This document shows positions 1 to 7,749 of a DNA stretch of 26,585 nt, piece by piece. The notes under the pieces were generated by a model. The model made no database searches. It had not been told where the DNA came from and worked only from the letters and a program-made list of their open reading frames with translations. The DNA lies in NCBI GenBank assembly GCA_020443945.1, contig JAIZWN010000443.1, positions 1 to 26,585 on the forward strand, given 5' to 3'. This DNA is from Candidatus Thiosymbion ectosymbiont of Robbea hypermnestra. Its GTDB lineage: Bacteria > Pseudomonadota > Gammaproteobacteria > Chromatiales > Chromatiaceae. Positions within the stretch are counted from its first letter, which is position 1; every line of letters begins with the position of its first letter. The translations under genes and the position numbers were made by a program.

Positions 1-54
1 CTGCGCTCACGCGCCTCGCGGCTGGCCACTTCTCGCCGCGCTGAGAGCGAAAAA

Positions 55-75
55 TAAGGTGAAACGGGGCACTAG
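55..75. repeat. 21-bp inverted repeat, copy 1
   Basis: This 21-bp segment, containing GTGAAACGGGGCAC, is the exact reverse complement of positions 4222-4242. The two copies flank rpsM, the RHH-PIN insert, rpsK, rpsD, rpoA and rplQ. Confidence 0.85.
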
Positions 76-88
76 TTAGAGAGATCAC

Positions 89-107
89 ATACCGGGAGCG
101 CCGGTAT
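89..107 (-). terminator. Stem-loop downstream of rplQ, possible terminator
   Basis: A perfect 7-bp stem, ATACCGG pairing with CCGGTAT around a 5-base loop, lies about 75 bases past the rplQ stop on the minus strand. There is no clean U tract after it, so a Rho-independent role is uncertain. It is the strongest hairpin seen after the last gene of the cluster. Confidence 0.3.
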
Positions 108-181
108 CCTGCCGGCTTGGCGGGCACGGCCCTGCAAGAAATCAGGGAGGTTCCACGACCCACGGACCGTGGATTTAAAAA

Positions 182-571
182 TCAATCCTGGTCGTCTTCG
201 ACGGATTCGGATGCCGGACGGTCCACCAGCTCCACATAGGCCATGGGGGCCGCGTCTCCGGCGCGAAAGCCGCACTTGAGGATTCGCAGATAGCCGCCGG
301 GACGGGTCTGGTAACGCGGACCCAGCTCGACGAAGAGTTTGCCGACCATCTCTTTGTCGCGCAGGCGCGCAAAGGCCAGACGCCGCCGGTGCACGGAGTC
401 GGTCTTGGCCAGGGTAATCAGGGGCTCGGCCACCCGCCGCAGCTCCTTTGCCTTGGGGAGTGTGGTCCTGACGAGCTCGTGGCGAAAAAGCGCGTTCGCC
501 AGATTCCCGAACATGGCGCGACGGTGCGAGCTGGTACGGTTGAGATGCCTTCCGGCTTTGCGGTGACGCAT
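182..571 (-). CDS. rplQ: 50S ribosomal protein L17
   Basis: L17 is a large-subunit protein near the peptide exit region. The 129-residue product opens with MRHRKAGRHLNRTSSHR, the conserved L17 start, followed by the conserved block MFGNLANALFRHE. The C-terminus carries an acidic extension (ESVEDDQD), and the length is normal for proteobacteria. It is the last gene of the alpha block, starting 14 bases after the rpoA stop, so it is almost certainly co-transcribed with rpoA. No disruption is visible. Confidence 0.98.
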   Translation of the reverse strand: MRHRKAGRHLNRTSSHRRAMFGNLANALFRHELVRTTLPKAKELRRVAEPLITLAKTDSVHRRRLAFARLRDKEMVGKLFVELGPRYQTRPGGYLRILKCGFRAGDAAPMAYVELVDRPASESVEDDQD

Positions 572-585
572 GGTTCTTCTCGCAT

Positions 586-1599
586 CTAGTCGACGACGAG
601 CTCGTCGATGTTCTCCGGTGGCCAGTTCTCCAGCCGCATGCCGATGGACAACCCGCGGGTAGCCAGCACGTCTCTGATCTCGGTAAGGGATTTCTTGCCG
701 AGGTTGGGGGTTTTGAGCAGCTCGACCTCGGTCCGCTGAATCAGGTCCCCGATCAGATAGATGTTCTCGGCCTTGAGACAGTTCGCCGAGCGCACGGTGA
801 GTTCCAGGTCGTCTACCGGCCGCAGCAGAATCGGGTCGATCCGCGGTTGTCTGGGCTCATCCTCGGCGCCCATATCGACCGGCTGGGCACCTTCCAGGAC
901 CACGAAGCTGGAAAGCTGATCCCGCAGAATGGCCGCCGACTTTTGGATCGCTTCCTTGGGATCGATGGTGCCGTTGGTCTCCAGGTCGATGACCAGGCGA
1001 TCCATATCGGTCCGTTGCTCGACCCGGGCGGACTGGACGTCGATCGCCACCCGTCGCACCGGACTGAAGGAGGCGTCCAGCGGCAGCTTGCCGATGGGAC
1101 GCTTGTTTTCCGTTCCCATCTCGCGCTGGGTAACCGGCTCGTAGCCACGGCCGCGGCGCACGGTCAGGGCCATGCTGATTTCACCCTCGCCGGTGAGATT
1201 GGCGATCAACAGCTCCGGATTGGCGATCTCCGCCGTGTGGTCGAGGGCGATGTCGGCGGCGGTTACCGGACCCGGCCCCCGCTTGGAGAGGGTGAAGGTC
1301 GCCTCGTCCCTGCCCGCGAGGGAAATCGCCAGTTCCTTGAGGTTGAGCAGAATCTCCAGTACGTCTTCCTGGACGCCCTCCAGGGTCGTGTACTCGTGGA
1401 GCACGCCCTGGATCTCTACCTCCGTGACCGCGCAACCGGAAATCGAAGAGAGCAGAATACGGCGGAGCGCGTTCCCCAGGGTGTGACCGAAACCACGCTC
1501 GAGCGGCTCCAGGGAGACCCGCGCGTGACTCCGCCCGCCGTCGACCGGCTCGACCTTTACGATACGCGGCTTGAGAAAGTCGCCAATAGCATCAGCCAT
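586..1599 (-). CDS. rpoA: DNA-directed RNA polymerase subunit alpha
   Basis: Alpha dimerises to nucleate RNA polymerase assembly and contacts UP elements and activators. The product has 337 residues against 329 in E. coli. The N-terminal dimerisation domain shows the conserved block FGHTLGNALRRILLSS (about 37-52). The C-terminal DNA-binding domain spans about 255-330, with LTVRSANCLKAENI (about 267-280); R270 there aligns with E. coli R265, the key UP-element contact. The GKKSLTEI motif of the helix-hairpin-helix follows. It sits between rpsD and rplQ with short gaps, the normal alpha-operon order. Confidence 0.99.
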   Translation of the reverse strand: MADAIGDFLKPRIVKVEPVDGGRSHARVSLEPLERGFGHTLGNALRRILLSSISGCAVTEVEIQGVLHEYTTLEGVQEDVLEILLNLKELAISLAGRDEATFTLSKRGPGPVTAADIALDHTAEIANPELLIANLTGEGEISMALTVRRGRGYEPVTQREMGTENKRPIGKLPLDASFSPVRRVAIDVQSARVEQRTDMDRLVIDLETNGTIDPKEAIQKSAAILRDQLSSFVVLEGAQPVDMGAEDEPRQPRIDPILLRPVDDLELTVRSANCLKAENIYLIGDLIQRTEVELLKTPNLGKKSLTEIRDVLATRGLSIGMRLENWPPENIDELVVD

Positions 1600-1620
1600 G
1601 CAAGACCCTCCTGCGCTTCC

Positions 1621-2241
1621 TTACTTGGAGTAGAGTTCCACGATCAGCGATTCGTTGATTTCCGATGGGAAATCCTCGCGGTCCGGGACGCGCTTGAAGA
1701 CCCCCTTCAGCGCGTTGGTATCGACCTCGATCCAGTCCACGAATCCATATTGTTCCGCCAGGGCCATCGCGTTCTGGATGCGAACCTGTTTTCTGGCCTT
1801 TTCCCGCACCTCAATCTGGTCCGTTTCGCTGACCTGAAAGGAAGGCACGTTGATGCCTTTGCCATTGACCAGTATGCCCTTGTGGCTGACCAATTGCCGC
1901 GCCTCCGCGCGGGTGGCCCCGAATCCCATCCGGTAGACGACATTGTCGAGACGCCGTTCGAGCAGTCTCAACAGATTCTCGCCGGTGGCGCCCTTGGCGC
2001 CAGCCGCCTTCTTGTAGTAGTTGCGGAACTGCTTCTCCATAACGCCGTACATGCGGCGTACCTTCTGCTTCTCGCGCAGCTGCAGGCCATAGTCGGAGAT
2101 CCGCCGCCGCCTTTCCCCGATCTGACCTGGAACCTTCTCCAGATTACATTTGGTATCCAGCGAACGCGCACGGCTTTTCAGCGAGAGATCGGTGCCCTCG
2201 CGCCGCGCCAATTTACAGGTGGGACCCGTGTACCTTGCCAT
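1621..2241 (-). CDS. rpsD: 30S ribosomal protein S4
   Basis: S4 nucleates 30S assembly and in E. coli represses the alpha operon by binding the rpsM leader. I chose the ATG giving MARYTGPTCKLARREG, the conserved S4 N-terminus; the product is then 206 residues, as in E. coli. The longer in-frame extension upstream is not conserved. GGAAG lies just before this ATG. The S4 RNA-binding domain is visible in RLDNVVYRMGFGATRAEAR and LVSHKGILVNGK. A 77-base gap separates it from rpsK. Confidence 0.98.
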   Translation of the reverse strand: MARYTGPTCKLARREGTDLSLKSRARSLDTKCNLEKVPGQIGERRRRISDYGLQLREKQKVRRMYGVMEKQFRNYYKKAAGAKGATGENLLRLLERRLDNVVYRMGFGATRAEARQLVSHKGILVNGKGINVPSFQVSETDQIEVREKARKQVRIQNAMALAEQYGFVDWIEVDTNALKGVFKRVPDREDFPSEINESLIVELYSK

Positions 2242-2318
2242 ATTCTTCCAGCCTGTCGAACTCTTGGGAGACTGACGGAAATCGGTTTGTGGGAACCTCG
2301 GAATCCTTCCAGGCGCCC

Positions 2319-2705
2319 TCAGACACGCCGCTTCTTGGGCGGACGACAACCATTGTGCGGGATGGGCGTGACATCCGTGATGCTCGCGATCTTGAAGCCG
2401 GCATTATTGAGCGCCCGCACCGCCGATTCCCTGCCGGGCCCCGGCCCCTTGACGTTGACGTCCAGGTTCTTCAGTCCGAATTCCTTGACCGCCTGACCGA
2501 CCCGATCCGCCGCCACCTGAGCAGCGAACGGGGTGCTCTTGCGGGAGCCGCGAAAGCCGGAGCCGCCGGCGGTCGCCCAACCCAGGGCGTTCCCCTGCCG
2601 GTCGGTAATGGTGATGATGGTGTTATTGAAGGAGGCATGGATATGGGCAATCCCATCCGCCACCTGCTTCTTGATCTTCTTTTTGGTCCGGGTCGGTTTT
2701 GCCAT
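2319..2705 (-). CDS. rpsK: 30S ribosomal protein S11
   Basis: S11 lies on the 30S platform near the mRNA exit. The 128-residue product has the conserved motifs GIAHIHASFNNTIITITDRQ and a C-terminal PHNGCRPPKKRRV. It starts at an ATG with only a weak Shine-Dalgarno; the nearest purine-rich stretch is TTAGAAA. In the ancestral order rpsM would lie just upstream. Here a toxin-antitoxin insert and about 250 bases of repeat-like DNA separate them, so its own translation signal may have been altered by the insertion. Confidence 0.98.
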   Translation of the reverse strand: MAKPTRTKKKIKKQVADGIAHIHASFNNTIITITDRQGNALGWATAGGSGFRGSRKSTPFAAQVAADRVGQAVKEFGLKNLDVNVKGPGPGRESAVRALNNAGFKIASITDVTPIPHNGCRPPKKRRV

Positions 2706-2954
2706 TTTCTAACGTCCGCTTGAATTTTTCGTCAGGTATCTTTATGCACTGGATTGCCCGAAAAAGTACCTATAATTAGCCAAGTTGATGGGCACGCTAC
2801 GCTTGGTGCCGTCTGCAAGTCATTGCGATGCAAAAACCTCCGTAGCATAACCAGAACTTCGGTACATCTTACTGGACGCTTGCTTTGCCCATCCTACATA
2901 CTGCAATAATCATCCACTCGATCTTGTACGATCAATTCAATAATTGCCGTCACT
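2706..2954. other. Repeat-bearing spacer between rpsK and the PIN toxin gene
   Basis: The spacer contains two oppositely oriented segments of a common dispersed repeat type: GATGGGCACGCTACGC near 2787 and GCTTGCTTTGCCCATCCTAC near 2878. They enclose about 90 bases. A 23-codon open frame starts at 2965 within the end of the PIN gene and stops at 2894 at the edge of the repeat. No other gene is supported. Confidence 0.5.
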
Positions 2955-3401
2955 TCAGCTTTCATGCCCTTCTAATTCTCTTCTCTTTATCATTGATAAA
3001 AACATCTTTAACTCTTCAGGGCTATAAACAGGTAAAGTAGAACTTTGAAAGTCTTTGGTATCTCGAGTAACGATGCCTTGCAAACCAGCCTGTTTCGCGG
3101 CTTCATGAAGTACGGCATCCTCATAGTCGTCAAACTGTAACTCGACTGCTTCGGCTAAGACGGTTCGGTTCACCGGGGCTATCTCGAATATCGACAGCAA
3201 TTTCCCGATTTCTTCCTTTGCCTTTTTCCTTCCGGCAACCTTGGCAGCAAGATAAAATATCGTGGTAACCGTAGTTGCTCCGAGAAATCCTTTCAATTCC
3301 TGTTTTTCAATTTTCGATACTAATTTCGCTGCCGAATCGGAGAATGGCTTACGATCCAACATAACATCAAGTATGATGTTTGTATCAAACAGTATCTTCA
3401 C
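2955..3401 (-). CDS. PIN-domain toxin, VapC-like ribonuclease
   Basis: PIN toxins are Mg-dependent RNases that usually cleave tRNA or rRNA. The 148-residue product opens with MKILFDTNIILDVMLDR, the PIN N-terminus with the first catalytic Asp (D6). Further acidic positions are E94/D95 in DDYEDAVLHEAA and D114/D117 in VTRDTKDF, so the active site looks complete. Its ATG overlaps the stop of the upstream ribbon-helix-helix gene by 4 bases (ATGA), the usual antitoxin-toxin coupling. The pair is wedged between rpsM and rpsK and is AT-richer than both. Substrate is unknown. Confidence 0.88.
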   Translation of the reverse strand: MKILFDTNIILDVMLDRKPFSDSAAKLVSKIEKQELKGFLGATTVTTIFYLAAKVAGRKKAKEEIGKLLSIFEIAPVNRTVLAEAVELQFDDYEDAVLHEAAKQAGLQGIVTRDTKDFQSSTLPVYSPEELKMFLSMIKRRELEGHES

Positions 3402-3640
3402 AGATACTTTTCCTCCAAGTGCCTCTTATAATCGGATTCAGTCACTTGGATTCCACGTAAGGACCCTTTTAACGATCTGGCAATCGGAGAGAGTTCTTCC
3501 TTTTTCGTTTCAACCGCTTCATTGAGCAACGCAAAGTAGTCGGCAACCATTTGAGAAACGGATTTCCCTCTCTTGGATGCATATTCCTCCGCCAATTCAA
3601 CCAACTGTTTTTCCAAACGAAGAGTAAGTTCTGTCTGCAT
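3398..3640 (-). CDS. Ribbon-helix-helix antitoxin of the PIN pair (DUF6364-like)
   Basis: This 80-residue protein has a ribbon-helix-helix N-terminus: strand QTELTLRLEKQLVELAEE, then a second helix around KRGKSVSQMVADYF. The C-terminal half is charged and extended, as in antitoxins that wrap the partner toxin. It resembles DUF6364/ParD-type antitoxins. GGAAGGG sits 6 bases before the ATG. Antitoxin first, with a 4-base overlap onto the toxin, is the standard arrangement. It probably binds DNA upstream of itself, which here is the rpsM-rpsK junction, so it could affect alpha-operon transcription. That last point is inference. Confidence 0.82.
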   Translation of the reverse strand: MQTELTLRLEKQLVELAEEYASKRGKSVSQMVADYFALLNEAVETKKEELSPIARSLKGSLRGIQVTESDYKRHLEEKYL

Positions 3641-3694
3641 TATAATCCCTTCCTACATTCCATAACCTATATACTCGTTCGATATCATACATCC

Positions 3695-4051
<357 letters not shown>

Positions 4052-4100
4052 GCTCTTTTGTCTCCAAATCCGCTTAACATGCGGCCAGCTAAACTTGAAT

Positions 4101-4128
4101 ATTCTACCAAGAATATATGGATAATCAA
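4101..4128 (-). promoter_or_regulatory. Candidate sigma70 promoter for rpsM and the alpha block
   Basis: On the minus strand a TTGATT (-35) is followed after 16 bases by TAGAAT (-10, five of six matches to TATAAT). The -10 lies about 50 bases before the rpsM start, in a suitably AT-rich stretch. It would let the alpha genes be transcribed despite the insert between rpmJ and rpsM. The call is by consensus only. Confidence 0.45.
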
Positions 4129-4221
4129 CAGAAAACCGCCAGTCGCCAGCTACCAGCCATGTAGATTCGGGTTAGAGCACACCCTCACGATGTTTCCGTT
4201 CGCCAACAAGTCCGATGCGTT

Positions 4222-4242
4222 CTAGTGCCCCGTTTCACCTTA
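4222..4242. repeat. 21-bp inverted repeat, copy 2
   Basis: Exact reverse complement of positions 55-75. Read on the plus strand it contains GTGCCCCGTTTCAC. A looser relative (GAAATGGGGTACTCG) occurs near 4293. Confidence 0.85.
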
Positions 4243-4362
4243 TCTTGCGGGTAACTCGCGTAGGATGCGGGGGTCACCTGCAATAGAAAATGAAATGGGG
4301 TACTCGCCTGACAAACCGTGTCACAGGCCAGCTATTGCTTATCTGTTGAATTCAGGGGACCT

Positions 4363-4743
4363 TCACTCACTCTCAGGTCGCGTATCCAGCCTGGCCTGGT
4401 GGAGCCGTGACAGGATGGAGCGCGCGTACCCCTCTGAGAGGGACCGATGGAGAACAGGGTTGGCCAACTCGAAGATCACTTCTCGCAAAAAGTCCTCATC
4501 CCGTTCTTCCATGCCGATGTCTTCTCGCCCTTCGATAGCATCAGCCCATGTTTCAACCAGATTTGCGGTTAGCTGACCGGCTAAATAGCGTCGGAGTACA
4601 TCTTCAATGTGATCTAGTTTCAGTATGCTCAACTCTTGATCGCTATCCCATCCGAAACGAGCTAATGCTTTTAATGTTGTTTCGATTGGCAACGACAGAA
4701 CGAGCAACTGCGTGAGGAGGGTCTTTCGAGTATCGTTCTCCAC
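4363..4743 (-). CDS. Conserved hypothetical protein, about 126 aa
   Basis: An uncharacterised soluble protein. Its most recognisable stretch is ETWADAIEGREDIGMEE followed by REVIFELANPVLH; I recall similar stretches in hypothetical proteins of other bacteria, function unknown. I prefer the GTG at 4743 because AAGGG lies 6 bases before it. An ATG two codons earlier (4749) directly abuts that AAGGG and would leave no spacing. No membrane segment or signal peptide is visible. It lies between rpmJ and rpsM, co-oriented with them and AT-richer. Confidence 0.7.
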   Translation of the reverse strand: MENDTRKTLLTQLLVLSLPIETTLKALARFGWDSDQELSILKLDHIEDVLRRYLAGQLTANLVETWADAIEGREDIGMEERDEDFLREVIFELANPVLHRSLSEGYARSILSRLHQARLDTRPESE

Positions 4744-4799
4744 GTGCATCCCTTTTTGTTTAAAATTTCTGCTTGATATGAACAATCTTGTTATATGGA

Positions 4800-4934
4800 T
4801 CAATAGTTGTTTTTGTATATCCAGTAGTATTCCCTGCCTAAGTTGTCTCGGATGAATACCCCGAGACGCCTACGAAAGCCTTGACGCTCAATATTCGTGA
4901 GCACTGCCATCTGTTCTTTACGAATGATTAACAT
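4800..4934 (-). CDS. Small hypothetical protein, possibly a truncated family member
   Basis: A 44-codon open frame begins MLIIRKEQMAVL and ends REYYWIYKNNY. The opening resembles the N-terminus of a family of longer bacterial proteins that start with an IRxxQM motif. The conserved remainder of that family is missing, so this is probably a truncated remnant. An in-frame stop lies two codons before the ATG, and the Shine-Dalgarno is weak (GAGCT). It follows rpmJ by about 80 bases. Confidence 0.4.
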   Translation of the reverse strand: MLIIRKEQMAVLTNIERQGFRRRLGVFIRDNLGREYYWIYKNNY

Positions 4935-5016
4935 AGCTCAACCGCAGATTCTATGACATCACCTCTCACAAGTCTCCCTGTCCCGGGGATAGCTACAGGC
5001 AGGCGTTCACCGCATC

Positions 5017-5130
5017 TTACCCCTGGCGCTGCTTGTGGCGCGGGTCCTTGCAGATCACGCGCACCACGCCGTTACGGCGGATGATTTTGCAGTTGCGGCA
5101 TACCTTCTTTACCGAAGCCCTGACTTTCAT
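5017..5130 (-). CDS. rpmJ: 50S ribosomal protein L36
   Basis: L36 is the smallest large-subunit protein and stabilises 23S rRNA folding with a zinc ribbon. The 37-residue product begins MKVRASVKKVCRNCK and carries the four zinc ligands C11, C14, C27 and H32 (the C+ form). GGAG lies 8 bases before the ATG. It sits downstream of secY as in E. coli, but is isolated by about 230 bases from secY and about 965 bases from rpsM. Confidence 0.97.
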   Translation of the reverse strand: MKVRASVKKVCRNCKIIRRNGVVRVICKDPRHKQRQG

Positions 5131-5361
5131 TGCTTCACTCCAATCCCGAATTTGTACAAGAGCCTACCATCGACGTTTTTTCTCACACAAAGCCACAAAG
5201 ACGCGAAGAACGCTTCTCGATTGCCGTTGATAACCCGCGGGACTTCCATCTCAGGCAAAGATACGACGCTGTTACCACCGTCGTTCCCATTTAATCCTCA
5301 GTATCCCTTTGTGGCTTTGTGCCTTTGTGTGATGTTCTTACCGGATGTTCTTACCGGGGCA
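5131..5361. repeat. secY-rpmJ spacer with a CACAAAG-type inverted repeat
   Basis: TCACACAAAGCCACAAAG at 5183-5200 reappears in inverted form, with an 8-base insertion, at 5307-5332. This encloses about 105 bases, giving a MITE-like shape of about 150 bp. The CACAAAG/CTTTGTG motif type recurs as intergenic repeats in many bacterial genomes. No gene is supported here. Confidence 0.6.
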
Positions 5362-6714
5362 TCAGCGGATCATGCCGCCGCCGGGCGCCTTGAGGTTGGC
5401 CTTTTTCATCAGGCCCTCGTACTGGTGCGACATCAGGTGTGCCTGGATCTGGGCCATGAAGTCCATGACGACCACCACTACGATCAACAGGGAGGTGCCC
5501 CCGAAATAGAAGGGCACGTTCCAACCCACGATCAGGAACTCCGGCAGCAAACAGACGGCGGTGATGTAGATGGCGCCGGCCGCGGTCAGCCGCGTCATCA
5601 CGGTGTCGATGTAGCGCGCCGTCTGTTCGCCCGGTCGAATGCCGGGGATGAAGGCCCCGGACCGCTTGAGGTTGTCCGCCGTTTCCTTGGCGTTGAACAC
5701 CAGCGCCGTGTAGAAGAAGCAGAAGAAGATGATGGCCAGGGCATAGAAGATGACGTACACCGGCTCGCCGGGGGAGAGCTTGCTGGTGATCTCGGCCAGC
5801 CAGCGGAAGTCCTCGGATTGGCCGAACCATTGCCCCAGGGTGCCGGGAAACAGGATGATGCTGGAGGCGAAGATGGGGGGGATCACGCCCGCCATGTTCA
5901 ATTTTAAGGGCAGATGGGTGCTCTGGGCGGCCATGAGCCGGCGCCCTTGCTGGCGACGCGCGTAGTTGACCGTGATCCGGCGCTGACCGCGCTCGACGAA
6001 GACGACGAAGGCGGTCACCCCCAGGGCCAGCACGAAGAGGGCGAGCACCGCCAGCGCGTTCATTTCCCCGGTACGCACCAGCTCCAGGGTACCGCCGATG
6101 GCCGAGGGTAGTCCGGCGACGATACCGGCGAAGATGATGAGCGAGATGCCGTTGCCGACGCCTCGCTCCGTGATTTGCTCGCCGAGCCACATCAGGAACA
6201 TGGTGCCGGTGACCAGGGAGATGGTCGCCGTGAATACGAATCCGTAGCCGGAGGTGACGACGATGGCCGAGCCCCCCGCGGTCTGGCCCTGCAGGGCGAT
6301 GGAGATACCGATGGCCTGGAAGGTGGCCAGAACCACGGTGCCGTAACGGGTATATTGGGTGATCTTGCGCCGTCCGGCCTCGCCTTCCTTCTTGAGCTGC
6401 TCCAGCTTGGGCATCACTGCCGTCATCAGCTGCATGATGATGGAGGCCGAGATGTAGGGCATGATGCCCAGCGCGAACAGGCTGGCGCGCTCCAGGGCGC
6501 CGCCCGAGAACATGTTGAACATGTCCAGGATCGAGCCCTGGTTCTGGTCGAACAGATAGGCCAGGGCCTCCGGGTTGACGCCGGGCACCGGAATGAAGGT
6601 GCCGATGCGATACACCAGCAGGGCGCCGAGCACGAACAGCAGCCGCTGGCGCAGCTCCGTGAGCCGCCCCATGCCGCCGAGCGCGCCGAGCATGGCCGAG
6701 CTGTCTTTAGCCAT
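5362..6714 (-). CDS. secY: Protein translocase subunit SecY
   Basis: SecY is the channel of the Sec translocon in the inner membrane. The 450-residue product has the expected succession of about ten hydrophobic segments. Conserved features include the N-terminal block LTELRQRLLFVLGALLVYR, the EQITERGVGNGISLIIF motif, and the cytosolic loop with MAGVIPPIFASSI and GAFIPGIRPGEQT. Length is close to E. coli (443). It follows rplO after 371 bases of repeat-bearing spacer, and no convincing Shine-Dalgarno precedes its ATG. Confidence 0.99.
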   Translation of the reverse strand: MAKDSSAMLGALGGMGRLTELRQRLLFVLGALLVYRIGTFIPVPGVNPEALAYLFDQNQGSILDMFNMFSGGALERASLFALGIMPYISASIIMQLMTAVMPKLEQLKKEGEAGRRKITQYTRYGTVVLATFQAIGISIALQGQTAGGSAIVVTSGYGFVFTATISLVTGTMFLMWLGEQITERGVGNGISLIIFAGIVAGLPSAIGGTLELVRTGEMNALAVLALFVLALGVTAFVVFVERGQRRITVNYARRQQGRRLMAAQSTHLPLKLNMAGVIPPIFASSIILFPGTLGQWFGQSEDFRWLAEITSKLSPGEPVYVIFYALAIIFFCFFYTALVFNAKETADNLKRSGAFIPGIRPGEQTARYIDTVMTRLTAAGAIYITAVCLLPEFLIVGWNVPFYFGGTSLLIVVVVVMDFMAQIQAHLMSHQYEGLMKKANLKAPGGGMIR

Positions 6715-7085
6715 CAGAGGTATCGTCTTAAGCCTTGTGAAAGGATTCGGAACCAGGGGTTATTGACACAATCGTCGTGCCAACCGCCAATAGGACAGGA
6801 TTAACAAGATTTCCAGGATTAACAGGATTATTTTTTGAATAACAGATTGTTTTGTTATTAATCTGTGAGAATCGGCGTAATCCGCGGATAGATCGAAGCG
6901 ACCGGATTATTTTTCCTATACTCAATCCGAACCTTGGCGGTTTCGCTGCTTACCGCCAGTCAACGCAAATCGGTTGGGGTTGACTCGATTGCAGTTATGG
7001 GGAAGATCCTTTTTCAGTCGTAAATGAACGAATTCGGGATCGATTCAATTTGCGTCCATTTGCGGCAAAAAAATGTCAACAGGCC
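6715..7085. other. rplO-secY spacer made of dispersed repeats
   Basis: No gene is supported. On the minus strand it holds, in order: a copy of the CGCAAATGGACGCAAAT-type repeat, a second CGATTTGCGTTGA segment, a 6-bp hairpin (GGCGGT/ACCGCC near 6935-6957), an ATCCGCGGATTACGC-type segment, and an AGGATTAACAGGATT-type repeat (6792-6832). All of these types recur at other junctions of this window. Confidence 0.7.
6792..6832. repeat. AGGATTAACAGGATT-type dispersed repeat
   Basis: This 41-base segment contains GGATTAACAAGATT and GGATTAACAGGATTATT. Its reverse complement closely resembles the 32-bp copies at 22124-22155 and 24495-24526. Confidence 0.75.
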
Positions 7086-7553
7086 CTAAGTTGATGTGGT
7101 CTTCGGCTCGTTCTTCGGTGCTTCCTCGATCCTGCCGCCCGCCGCCTCAATGGCGGCCCGCGCGCCCTTGGTGACCACCAGACCCCGCACCGTCAGAGCG
7201 CGATCCAGGTCACCGGCGGCGATGATCTTGACGCGCCGGGTCTTGGCCGAGATCAGCGCCGCCTTCCGCAGGGCCGCAAGATCTACCAGATCGCCAGCGA
7301 CCCGCGCCAGCTCATGCAGCCGGATTTCATCCTTGACCCGCGCCTTGCGCGAGCGAAACCCCACCTTGGGCAGACGGCGTTGCAAGGGCATCTGGCCGCC
7401 CTCGAAACCCGCCTTGAGCCCAGCACCGGAACGGGATTTCTGGCCCTTGTGACCACGCCCGCAGGTCTTGCCGTGGCCGCTGCCGATCCCGCGACCGACG
7501 CGCTTGGCGGTACGCCGGCTGCCCGGCGCGGGCTGAATGTCATTAAGGCGCAT
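7086..7553 (-). CDS. rplO: 50S ribosomal protein L15
   Basis: L15 is a late-assembling large-subunit protein. The 155-residue product begins MRLNDIQPAPGSRRTAKRVG and carries the glycine-rich GRGIGSGHGKTCGRGHKGQ stretch typical of L15. It has a slightly extended C-terminal tail (PKNEPKTTST). Its start overlaps the end of rpmD by 11 bases, so the two are translationally coupled. It closes the intact rpsH-rplO block. Confidence 0.98.
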   Translation of the reverse strand: MRLNDIQPAPGSRRTAKRVGRGIGSGHGKTCGRGHKGQKSRSGAGLKAGFEGGQMPLQRRLPKVGFRSRKARVKDEIRLHELARVAGDLVDLAALRKAALISAKTRRVKIIAAGDLDRALTVRGLVVTKGARAAIEAAGGRIEEAPKNEPKTTST

Positions 7554-7746
7554 CGGACGCTTCCTCCACCACCTTGACCATATAGGCGACCTTGTTCACC
7601 ATGCCGCGCGTCGCCGGCGTATCCTCGACCGCCACCACCTGATGCATCCGCCGCAGCCCGAGGCCACGCACGCAGGCCCGATGTGTCGCCAGGCGACCGC
7701 CGAGGCCACGCACCAGGGTGACCTTCATCATCTTCTTGTCCGTCAT
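7543..7746 (-). CDS. rpmD: 50S ribosomal protein L30
   Basis: L30 binds 23S and 5S rRNA. The 67-residue product contains the conserved segments VTLVRGLGG, GLGLRRMHQ and EDTPATRGMVNKVAYMVKV. The chosen ATG gives MTDKKMMKVTL; an internal ATG at MMKV would give a shorter product nearer the E. coli length of 59. It lies 3 bases after the rpsE stop and overlaps rplO. Confidence 0.95.
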   Translation of the reverse strand: MTDKKMMKVTLVRGLGGRLATHRACVRGLGLRRMHQVVAVEDTPATRGMVNKVAYMVKVVEEASDAP

Positions 7747-7749
7747 CGC

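Larger units (their letters stand above)
1..181. other. Region downstream of rplQ, no gene
   Basis: No coding sequence is supported on either strand. On the minus strand, after the rplQ stop, there is a short T-rich stretch, then a hairpin-capable segment (89-107) and one copy of a 21-bp inverted repeat (55-75). The second copy of that repeat lies upstream of rpsM, so the two bracket the alpha-operon block. Confidence 0.6.
4052..4362. other. Non-coding spacer upstream of rpsM
   Basis: No gene is supported on either strand. The stretch carries a candidate promoter (4101-4128, minus) close to rpsM and the second copy of a 21-bp inverted repeat (4222-4242). The remainder shows no recognised motif. 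Any S4-responsive leader structure would lie at the rpsM-proximal end but cannot be judged by eye. Confidence 0.5.

Noticed and set aside
847..2496. 549-codon open frame on the plus strand
   Set aside because: It lies antisense to rpoA, rpsD and rpsK, which are unmistakable; long antisense frames are expected in GC-rich coding DNA.
5035..5907. 290-codon plus-strand frame over rpmJ and secY
   Set aside because: Shadow of rpmJ and the end of secY, crossing an intergenic inverted repeat; composition is not protein-like.
7050..7080. Perfect TTGACA on the minus strand upstream of secY as a promoter
   Set aside because: No acceptable -10 element lies 16-18 bases downstream.
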